Assembly: GCA_900548855.1 (NCBI GenBank)
Contig: URMF01000013.1
Coordinates: 1 to 64,000 of the forward strand
DNA: 64,000 bases
Direction of reading: 5' to 3'
Source: an uncultured Eubacteriales bacterium
GTDB taxonomy: Bacteria > Bacillota > Clostridia > Lachnospirales > Lachnospiraceae
Shown here piece after piece: positions 15,912 through 22,509 of the stretch. The stretch's first letter is position 1. Every line of letters starts with the position of its first letter. Made by a program: the position numbers and the translations under genes. The notes under the pieces are model-generated. The model had not been told where the DNA came from, did not search any database, and worked only from the letters and a program-made list of their open reading frames with translations.

Positions 15912-16952
15912 CTAAGACTCCCTCTCTAAAAAAATTTTAAATGCCGTGGGCAGGGCATATTTATTGCCAAATTCTTCTTTTTCTACCCATGTGAGTTCAC
16001 TCTTCTTGTTCCGGCAAACAATATAATAGGCAGTCATACGCCATTCCACATGGCTAAAAATGTGCGTATATGGCAATTCTTTTTCAATCCGTACCGGTTC
16101 AAAGCCCCTTTCACTGATATAGCGAACTGCCTCCGCCGCAGTAAGCCTTTCATCTGTATGATAAAATTCCCACATGTTCGCTAATAATCCATTGTCGTCC
16201 CGCTTTCGTATACCATACTGCTCCCCATCATGGAGGATAAATACGGTTTTCTCCTCTATTTTTCTTTTCTTTTTTTCCCTGCGGACAGGAAGCTTGGCAT
16301 AGGTATTCCTTTTATATGCGACACACCTTTCCTGAAGTGGACAGCTGTCGCATTTGGGCATTCCATTGGGAATACATATCATTGCTCCCAATTCCATCAA
16401 CGATTGTGTCAGCAACCCGCAATCCCCTTCTTCATATAATGGCAGAAGGTTCTCTCTCACCCTTTTTTTCGTCTTTCTATCATCAATATTATCGTGACTG
16501 TCCGTCAGCCGTGCCACCACTCTCAACACATTTCCATCCACTGCCGGAGTAGGCAGATTAAAGCAAATCGAGCAGATTGCCCCGGCAGTATATTCCCCAA
16601 TTCCCGGAAGCTCCAACACCTCCTCATAACACCTTGGAAATATCTCGCCATACTTCTCCATAATACAGATTGCTGCTTTTTGCAGATTTCTGGCACGGTT
16701 ATAATAGCCCAGCCCTTCCCAGAGCTTTAAAAGCCTGTCCTCCGGTATTCTTGACAAGGTCTCAATATCCGGTATTTCCCTCATAAAACGGTCATAATAT
16801 GCCTTAACTGCTTCCACACGGGTCTGCTGAAGCATAATTTCTGAAATCCATATATGATAAGGATTTTTCGTATCACGCCATTTCAATTTTCTATGGTTTT
16901 GCTGATACCACACAGCTAACGGCTTTCTTATATCTTTCCAGTTAAATTCCAT
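15912..16952 (-). CDS. mutY: A/G-specific adenine DNA glycosylase
   Basis: 346 residues. Helix-hairpin-helix GPD glycosylase with LQQTRVEAVKAYYDRF (catalytic Glu), LPGIGEYTAGAI (hairpin) and AVDGNVLRV (catalytic Asp). An iron-sulfur cluster loop follows with Cys spaced x7, x2, x5 (CIPNGMPKC then DSCPLQERC). The C-terminal part (about 230-346) is a Nudix-like 8-oxoG recognition domain. It excises adenine mispaired with 8-oxoguanine. First gene of the mutY-anti-sigma-polA-coaE-FtsA-like-GGDEF string. Start has GGTGG upstream. Confidence 0.95.
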   Translation of the reverse strand: MEFNWKDIRKPLAVWYQQNHRKLKWRDTKNPYHIWISEIMLQQTRVEAVKAYYDRFMREIPDIETLSRIPEDRLLKLWEGLGYYNRARNLQKAAICIMEKYGEIFPRCYEEVLELPGIGEYTAGAICSICFNLPTPAVDGNVLRVVARLTDSHDNIDDRKTKKRVRENLLPLYEEGDCGLLTQSLMELGAMICIPNGMPKCDSCPLQERCVAYKRNTYAKLPVRREKKKRKIEEKTVFILHDGEQYGIRKRDDNGLLANMWEFYHTDERLTAAEAVRYISERGFEPVRIEKELPYTHIFSHVEWRMTAYYIVCRNKKSELTWVEKEEFGNKYALPTAFKIFLERES

Positions 16953-17070
16953 AACGCCACCCTGCTATTTATACTTCACTTTACTATATCATTTCTTGTT
17001 CTTAAATACAAATATTTTCCCATTTCCTCTTTTTCAAAAAAGATAAAAAATATTTTTTCGTCACTAAGTA

Positions 17071-17099
17071 TTTACATTTTTAAAAAATCATATTAGAAT
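17071..17099 (+). promoter_or_regulatory. Promoter of the XRE regulator gene
   Basis: TTTACA (17071-17076), 17-base spacer, TAGAAT (17094-17099). Both boxes match the sigma-A consensus at 5 of 6 positions. The start of transcription would be near 17106, about 30 bases before the ATG at 17137. The flanking sequence is very AT-rich. Confidence 0.75.
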
Positions 17100-17136
17100 A
17101 GGATGTACGATATATAATTATGTGAGGTTATTTTAA

Positions 17137-17865
17137 ATGGATTTACAAATTTTTAGAAACAACCTAAGGGCTAAACTAAAAGAACAAAAACTTACACTGA
17201 GTGCTTTGTCGCTTCGTGCTGATTTATCCGAGGATACTCTCCGTTCGCTCATATATGGTAAATCCCATGATGTAAAAATGTCCACCGTCACTAAAATTGC
17301 AGATGTCTTTGGCTGCTCCATTGACAATTTATTAGGAAGGTCTTTCTATTCTGTTCAAGAAGAGGAAATTATAACAAAATTAAGAACCCTTTCCAAGCGT
17401 TCCTTTCATTCCGTCCAGGCCTTGATAAAATTAGAGGAGACAACAACCTTAAATCCATCCAATATAGGAAAAGATATAATTCCGGTATTCCTTCCCACCG
17501 GGAATATGAAGGACAGTCAGTTCTATGACAACAGTATTTTTGAGACCTTAGATATTACAGAATATCCCCGCAGTCTGAAGAATACCGCCGATTTTGGAAT
17601 AAAAATTCTGTCTGCAAATTTTGAACCTATGTATTACACAAATGATATTTTGCTTCTATCCCAGACGCGGGTTCCTGAGTATAATGATATTGTAATGTAT
17701 TTAGACCAAGACGGAAAAATATATATCCGCAGATACACCTCCTCGGGGTTAAATCCAATCAGTAAATTTGGAAAGAAAATTCCACCCAGTGAAATACATA
17801 ACTACACTACCGCCGGCGTCGTCCTCAAGGTTGTAAAAGAATTTAATATTGAGCAATACCGTTAG
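17137..17865 (+). CDS. XRE-family regulator with catalytically dead S24-like domain
   Basis: 242 residues. The N-terminal helix-turn-helix (residues 1-65: RNNLRAKLKEQKLTLSALSLRADLSEDTLRSL) is of the XRE/Cro type. The C-terminal part (about 145-240) aligns with the LexA/CI S24 fold. The usual G-D-S-M-E-P catalytic segment reads SANFEP, so the nucleophile Ser is Asn, and the catalytic Lys region reads IRRY, with Arg instead of Lys. Self-cleavage is therefore unlikely; the fold may serve for dimerisation or ligand sensing. It is one of only two plus-strand genes and is divergent from mutY, with its own promoter at 17071-17099. No phage genes lie nearby, so it does not look like a prophage repressor. 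Target genes unknown. Confidence 0.85.
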   Translation: MDLQIFRNNLRAKLKEQKLTLSALSLRADLSEDTLRSLIYGKSHDVKMSTVTKIADVFGCSIDNLLGRSFYSVQEEEIITKLRTLSKRSFHSVQALIKLEETTTLNPSNIGKDIIPVFLPTGNMKDSQFYDNSIFETLDITEYPRSLKNTADFGIKILSANFEPMYYTNDILLLSQTRVPEYNDIVMYLDQDGKIYIRRYTSSGLNPISKFGKKIPPSEIHNYTTAGVVLKVVKEFNIEQYR

Positions 17866-17880
17866 CCCCGGTCTGGAAAA

Positions 17881-17941
17881 CCTACAGAACCTGCCACCGG
17901 CAGCATTAGGTTCGCTGGACTTTTTCTCATAGACTGGCAAC
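17881..17941. repeat. Intergenic structured repeat, possible divergent copy of palindrome family
   Basis: Between the XRE gene and the tRNA terminator. Positions 17890-17915 form a hairpin (GAACC...GGTTC around CTGCC/GGCAG). The segment 17914-17941 (CTGGAC, TTTTTCTCATA, ACTGGCAAC) resembles the outer part of the palindromic repeats at 30074 and 63672, including the TGGCAA next to the terminator. Assignment to that family is tentative because the central palindrome is not conserved. The hairpin followed by TTTTT could also help end XRE transcription. Confidence 0.4.
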
Positions 17942-17980
17942 AAAAAATGCCGGAATCCCTTATAAATCAAGATTTCCGAC
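17942..17980 (-). terminator. Rho-independent terminator after tRNA-Leu
   Basis: Minus strand: CGGAAATC, a 12-base AT-rich loop, GGATTCCG with one bulge, then ATTTTTTG. It starts about 15 bases after the tRNA 3' end and would end the tRNA transcript. Confidence 0.75.
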
Positions 17981-17994
17981 ACATCTTTATATAC

Positions 17995-18078
17995 TGCCGA
18001 TGACGGGAGTCGAACCCGTACGATGTCACCACCGCCAGATTTTGAGTCTGGTGCGTCTGCCAATTCCGCCACATCGGC
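17995..18078 (-). tRNA. tRNA-Leu (anticodon CAA)
   Basis: 84 bases. Acceptor stem GCCGATG/CATCGGC with discriminator A, a D arm beginning TGGCGGAATTGGCAGACGC, and anticodon stem CCAGA/TCTGG around the loop CTCAAAA, so the anticodon is CAA (reads UUG). A long variable arm, as expected for class II Leu tRNA, is followed by the TpsiC arm GGGTTCGACTCCC. The terminal CCA is not encoded and must be added after transcription. Confidence 0.97.
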
Positions 18079-18160
18079 ATGTTGAAACCAACGAAAATGA
18101 TTATATAGTGTTGCTGGCAGTTTGTCAAGTCCCAAATATATGAATCTCCAACAGTCTTAT

Positions 18161-18961
18161 TTATTGTATCTTCTTTGCAATAACAGCAAATCGTCCGTCC
18201 TCAACATGATATGCACAAGTAGACAGCGTAATCAGTTTATCCCCATACTCCACTTCTACCCCGGTATCAATCACTGACATCTTTTTGACATTCTCTACAA
18301 AATCCAAAAACTCTTCTTCCCTGCCGGCATTGACAAATTCATAATACTTAAATGCTGTGGATTGCTCCGGCAGAATCTGCCCATAAAAAGCTGCCACCAC
18401 CTCATAGATACCATCCCCATAGATTGTATCAAAACGGAAAGTTTTATGACCGTTATAGAACCTCTTATCCTCATATTGCAAAATATCATGAAACATCTTT
18501 CCCGAATTCATGTTATGTCCGTAAACAATCAGATTATCGGTCGGTTCCTCAATTTCACAGTTTCCGTCCACAAAAGGAAGGCCTGCGGCAGAATACTGTT
18601 TGTCATAATCCCGGTGGATATAATATTCTCCATTTTCCCCATCCTGAGGAGTATACATAACCGGATAATCTACATTCGTATCCTCAATCGTGAGCCAGCC
18701 AATAAAATCATGGTTCTCCCGATACAGTTGTTTAAACTTCTTTTGTATTATTTTTCCATCTACTTCAACCATTTCCGAACTGCCATTTTTGTCTGCATTG
18801 TTATCTGTGATATTGCTATCTTCAATCTTATCCCGCAATCCCTCTACTGCATTTTCACTTTTGTTACTGTTGTAATAATAATATGCCAGATAACCACCAC
18901 AGCCTAATGCAACCAGCAGGCAGAATACCATCAATATATTAATTATTCTTTTTTTCTTCAT
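18161..18961 (-). CDS. Class B sortase
   Basis: 266 residues. One N-terminal membrane anchor (about 7-30) is followed by the sortase barrel. The catalytic His is in VYGHNMNSGKMFHD (His149), Cys in TLSTC (Cys249) and Arg in GRFAV (Arg257). The pattern YPVMYTP, then YYIHRDYDKQYSAAGLPFVDGNC, marks class B. It would be anchored outside the membrane and attach proteins to peptidoglycan by their C-terminal sorting signal. No substrate gene is adjacent. The only candidate in the window is the giant surface protein 37 kb away, whose signal is unusual. Start has AAGGAGAGG upstream. Confidence 0.92.
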   Translation of the reverse strand: MKKKRIINILMVFCLLVALGCGGYLAYYYYNSNKSENAVEGLRDKIEDSNITDNNADKNGSSEMVEVDGKIIQKKFKQLYRENHDFIGWLTIEDTNVDYPVMYTPQDGENGEYYIHRDYDKQYSAAGLPFVDGNCEIEEPTDNLIVYGHNMNSGKMFHDILQYEDKRFYNGHKTFRFDTIYGDGIYEVVAAFYGQILPEQSTAFKYYEFVNAGREEEFLDFVENVKKMSVIDTGVEVEYGDKLITLSTCAYHVEDGRFAVIAKKIQ

Positions 18962-19035
18962 GACGGATATCCTCTCCTTGAAAAAATGTGCATATGCAAT
19001 CTATTTTCTCACAAACACTGTTATCACCTACATAT

Positions 19036-19070
19036 ATAAAAAGAAGCCAGAATCTTTCCCAGCTTCTTTT
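19036..19070 (-). terminator. Rho-independent terminator after Nudix gene
   Basis: Minus strand: AAAAGAAGC and GCTTCTTTTT form a 9-bp stem around GGGAAAGATTC, ending in a T run. It lies just after the Nudix stop at 19073 and insulates the sortase gene from it. Confidence 0.8.
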
Positions 19071-19072
19071 CA

Positions 19073-19525
19073 TTAAAAATACTTTTTTGATCCCCACAGA
19101 TTACTCTGCTTCAAATCCTGATATTCACCATAGGCTTGCTCTAATATCTGTTTCTCATTGGGAAACTTCAATAAATGATATGCCTCATGATACTTATAAT
19201 ATCCGGAATCCATAAAGTATTCTTCCCGTTGAGGTTTGCTGTAATAGCTGTCAGCCATCATCAGATACCAATGTACATCTTTATTCACTACATCATATGC
19301 GGTATTAAAAGTATAATTACTTTTATTCACATATTTAATAACCTGTGCGCTTACTCCTGTCTCCTCTTTTACTTCACGAAGCGCCGTCTCTTTGTACTCT
19401 TCACCTTCTTCTACCGTACCCTTTGGCAGAACCCAGCCTTCATACTTGTTCTTATAGTTCTTATAAAGTAACAACACCTTACCTCTGAAGATTACCACAC
19501 CGCCACAGCTTACTGCTTCTATCAT
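19073..19525 (-). CDS. Nudix hydrolase
   Basis: 150 residues. The Nudix box (residues 36-57) is complete: GTVEEGEEYKETALREVKEETG, written here as GTVEEGEEYKE then TALREVKEETG. Such enzymes hydrolyse nucleoside diphosphates linked to another moiety. A closely similar type in Firmicutes is annotated as diadenosine tetraphosphate hydrolase or a housecleaning phosphatase, but the substrate cannot be read from the sequence. It has its own promoter-like region with a palindrome (19574-19631) and its own terminator, so it is probably a single-gene unit. Confidence 0.9.
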   Translation of the reverse strand: MIEAVSCGGVVIFRGKVLLLYKNYKNKYEGWVLPKGTVEEGEEYKETALREVKEETGVSAQVIKYVNKSNYTFNTAYDVVNKDVHWYLMMADSYYSKPQREEYFMDSGYYKYHEAYHLLKFPNEKQILEQAYGEYQDLKQSNLWGSKKYF

Positions 19526-19573
19526 AGCTGTTCCTCCTATACTGTAAAGACCTGTTTATAAATAGGCTTTACG

Positions 19574-19588
19574 AACACATGGTGTGTT
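19574..19588. promoter_or_regulatory. Palindrome downstream of the Nudix promoter (possible operator)
   Basis: AACACA-TGG-TGTGTT: 6-bp arms with a 3-bp centre. It begins about 15 bases downstream of the -10 box at 19603-19608, where a repressor could block transcription. A second inverted pair (GTAAAG at about 19571 and CTTTAC at about 19546, minus strand) lies just before the ribosome site. Confidence 0.4.
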
Positions 19589-19602
19589 GCCTAATTAAAC
19601 CA

Positions 19603-19631
19603 AGTATAGCAATTTATGAATAAAAACGCAA
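19603..19631 (-). promoter_or_regulatory. Putative promoter of the Nudix gene
   Basis: Minus strand: TTGCGT (19631-19626), 17-base spacer, TATACT (19608-19603). The -10 matches 5 of 6 consensus bases; the -35 keeps TTG only. Followed by a palindrome and a leader of about 70 bases. Confidence 0.5.
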
Positions 19632-19646
19632 GGTAAATCTAAATAT

Positions 19647-21203
19647 TTATTTATAATACTGGTCAAAAATACTTCTCGCTATAGCACTTGCCTTGATACC
19701 GTTTACATCAGACTCTTCTACAATAATGCTGACTACCACATCCGGATCTTCTACATTGCTATACCCCACAAACCACGAGTAATCATGCGCTCCGTTAGCA
19801 TACTCCGCTGTTCCGGTTTTACCTGCCGCTTCATAGGATGCCCCTGCAAAATAGCTTGCCGCTGTTCCCTCTGTTACAACCTTTCTAAGATACGGGGTCA
19901 GTATCTCCACCTCCTCCGCTGTCATTAGCGTGTCATAGGAGTCCGGAGAAAATTTCTTTATGCGGGTTCCTTTATAATTTTCAATGCTGTCAATAAAATA
20001 CGGTTTCATCATCAGACCCCCGTTGGCAATGGTGGACATAATCATAGCATTATGAAGTGGTGTAATCAAAGTGTCCCCTTGTCCAAATGCCGTCTGCGGA
20101 ATATACCCCTTGTCCGATTTACTGTCCAGATAAAAACGGCTTGTGGCACTTGCATCCGTGTAAGGAAGAGACTTATTAAAAAGAAAGCTTTCCAATGTAT
20201 CCCGCCATTTATTTACATTTAAACTGATACCAATATCTGCATAGGCCTGGTTACAGGAATTGGCAAGTGCCTGTGACAAATCCTGCTGTCCGTGAATTTT
20301 TCTTCCAAAACAATGTACGGATACTCCATTGAATATCTCTTCTTCAGAGGAACAATTATAGCTATAATTTTCATATTTCCGGGGATTCTGCCTCATATAA
20401 GCCAGAGTTGTCAAAACCTTAAAGGTAGAACCCGGAGGATATAATCCCTGGGTTGCACGGTTTAACAATACAGAACTGTCTGAATCTTCGCGGTTTGCTT
20501 CTGCCCACACTTCATCAATATGATTGGGATTAAAGTCCGGCTTTGAAACCATAGCCAGAATTTTACCGGTATCCGGTTCCATAACCACCACCGCACCATC
20601 TGCACTGCCAAGTGCCTCATAAGCGGTCTTTTGCAAATCATAATTTAACGTAGAAACAACGGTGTCCCCTTCGTTCTTCTCTTCCCGGAGTGTATGGATA
20701 AAACGCTCCAGTACATTTGCATGGCTGTCAGACAGATAATAATTGCCGACAAGCTCAATGCCCGCCTTGGTATATTCAGAATATCCCACTACATGGGCAA
20801 ACAAATTATCATATGGATAATACCGCTTGTCCCCATCATTGGTGGCTACCGTTTTCCCATCACTGGTTACGATATCCCCACGGATTACATCTGCTGCATA
20901 TTTATCCAGTCTGGAATTAGCAGCATTTGCAATCACCTCATCCTTTTCCACAATCATAAACCGTAGGATATACGCCATTAATCCGATTATTAAAAATGCA
21001 GAAAGATACGTAATTCCAAGTACCGGACGGTTTAATTTCTCATTAATCTTATCAATTTTTTCTTCCTTTTCCAAAAACGCCTGCTGGTCAGGAGTTAACA
21101 GCTTGCGGTCAACTTCTCTTTTTTTATGCCTTTTTTGTTTGCCCTGCGTTTTGTTCAATTTTTCTTCTTTCTTCTTCAATTTTCTTAGCCTCTTTATTTT
21201 CAA
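19647..21203 (-). CDS. Class B penicillin-binding protein (transpeptidase)
   Basis: Up to 518 residues. A very basic N-terminal tail precedes one transmembrane helix (about 62-82). A dimerisation region follows, then the transpeptidase domain with STFK (catalytic Ser, in YPPGSTFKVLT), SCN (ANSCNQAY) and KTG (AAGKTGTAEY). It cross-links peptidoglycan outside the membrane, presumably with the SEDS glycosyltransferase encoded directly upstream. There are no PASTA domains. The first in-frame start is TTG 21203, which overlaps the ftsW gene by 80 bases; TTG at about 21158 is an alternative, and no ATG exists before the membrane segment. Whether it serves division, elongation or sporulation cannot be told. 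Confidence 0.9.
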   Translation of the reverse strand: MKIKRLRKLKKKEEKLNKTQGKQKRHKKREVDRKLLTPDQQAFLEKEEKIDKINEKLNRPVLGITYLSAFLIIGLMAYILRFMIVEKDEVIANAANSRLDKYAADVIRGDIVTSDGKTVATNDGDKRYYPYDNLFAHVVGYSEYTKAGIELVGNYYLSDSHANVLERFIHTLREEKNEGDTVVSTLNYDLQKTAYEALGSADGAVVVMEPDTGKILAMVSKPDFNPNHIDEVWAEANREDSDSSVLLNRATQGLYPPGSTFKVLTTLAYMRQNPRKYENYSYNCSSEEEIFNGVSVHCFGRKIHGQQDLSQALANSCNQAYADIGISLNVNKWRDTLESFLFNKSLPYTDASATSRFYLDSKSDKGYIPQTAFGQGDTLITPLHNAMIMSTIANGGLMMKPYFIDSIENYKGTRIKKFSPDSYDTLMTAEEVEILTPYLRKVVTEGTAASYFAGASYEAAGKTGTAEYANGAHDYSWFVGYSNVEDPDVVVSIIVEESDVNGIKASAIARSIFDQYYK

Positions 21204-22509
21204 TCGTACTGATTCCCTGCATGATGGAGAACATCACAAGGGAACTTAACACCGAGCTTCCTCCATAACTTACTAACGGTATCGTAACTCCTGTAGACGG
21301 AATGAATTTGGTTACTCCGCCGATGGACAAAAAGGTCTGGAAAATATAACAGATTGCAAATCCAAATGCCATAGTCTTATAAAAACGGTTACGTACCTTC
21401 ATAGCTATATTCACAAAGCATATAAAACAGCTAAAGCACACTAAAATCAGTGCCAGTGCAAATAATACACCAAATTCCTCCGAAATCGCAGAGAAAATGA
21501 AATCACTCTCACTTACAGGAATCACATCCGGAGAACCCTTTGTTAATCCCGAGCCAAAATATCCACCACTGCCTATAGCAAACAATGACTGGGTAATCTG
21601 ATATCCCGAACCGCTGATATCTTCCCATGGATTCTTCCAGACATTGACACGCACCATAACATGGTCAAACAACTTATCCTTAAAGAGCAGGAATGCCAGA
21701 CCAGCCATGGCAAAGCCTCCGGCAATATAAGCTATCAGATATCTTATCCTGCCTGTTCCCACATAAATCATACATATGAAAACCACAAAGAAAATCAGCG
21801 CTCCACCTAAATCCTTTTCCAGCACCAGAATCATCATATGCACGCCGGCAAAGGCTGTAGTAATGATTATCTGTTTAAAATCCCTGCTCTTGGATAGCAT
21901 GCTTGCAATAAAGAAAACAAATAGAATTTTAACAAATTCGGATGGCTGGACTGTAATGCCAAACAGGTTTATCCAGTTTCTGGAACCATATTGCTCCACA
22001 CCAATAACAAATACCGAGCTTAATGCCAGAATACCGATAATTCCATAGACAATACCATAATTTCTCAGGTTTTTGTATTTATCCATAATCATTGGAATTA
22101 CAGATACCAATATCAAAGAAACCGTGGCAATCACAAACTGCTTTTTTGCCTTGGAAAAGTCAAGCCTTGTCAGCATCGTATAGCCAATCAGCAAGAGAAA
22201 GCTCATATTATTGGTTATAACTCTTGAGGAAAACGGATAAATATAATGGTAAATATACATATAAATGGTTGCCACAAAAATCTGCAGCCCATAAAAAATT
22301 ACAATTTCCATCATATGCTCTGTATCACTTAATGCCAATGTCAGATAACACAGAAAATGAATCAAAAACACATAAATAATCTGTTTATTCAACTTCTGGT
22401 TCTTTTCTGCCTCACTGCCTTCCTTGAAAACGGTAAAGCATGACAGTGTATACAGCACCATCAATATTAAAATAATATACTTTGATATGTTAATTATAAT
22501 ACTTGCCAT
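21124..22509 (-). CDS. SEDS-family peptidoglycan glycosyltransferase (FtsW/RodA/SpoVE)
   Basis: 461 residues with about 10-12 membrane segments. SEDS features include EFVKILFVFFIASMLSKS, the LEKDLGGALIFF motif (the conserved catalytic-region Asp) and the C-terminal TGVTIPLVSYGGSSVL. It polymerises lipid II into glycan strands together with the adjacent class B PBP. The start overlaps the stop of the U32 gene as TAATG, so translation is coupled. The C-terminus carries a charged tail (IENKEAKKIEEERRK) whose codons overlap the PBP start. Assignment among FtsW, RodA and SpoVE is left open. Confidence 0.92.
   Translation of the reverse strand: MASIIINISKYIILILMVLYTLSCFTVFKEGSEAEKNQKLNKQIIYVFLIHFLCYLTLALSDTEHMMEIVIFYGLQIFVATIYMYIYHYIYPFSSRVITNNMSFLLLIGYTMLTRLDFSKAKKQFVIATVSLILVSVIPMIMDKYKNLRNYGIVYGIIGILALSSVFVIGVEQYGSRNWINLFGITVQPSEFVKILFVFFIASMLSKSRDFKQIIITTAFAGVHMMILVLEKDLGGALIFFVVFICMIYVGTGRIRYLIAYIAGGFAMAGLAFLLFKDKLFDHVMVRVNVWKNPWEDISGSGYQITQSLFAIGSGGYFGSGLTKGSPDVIPVSESDFIFSAISEEFGVLFALALILVCFSCFICFVNIAMKVRNRFYKTMAFGFAICYIFQTFLSIGGVTKFIPSTGVTIPLVSYGGSSVLSSLVMFSIMQGISTIENKEAKKIEEERRKIEQNAGQTKKA

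Noticed and set aside
17137..18079. Prophage or genomic-island edge (XRE regulator next to a tRNA gene)
   Set aside because: No integrase, phage structural gene or direct repeat of the tRNA 3' end was found in the surrounding sequence; neighbours on both sides are ordinary chromosomal genes.
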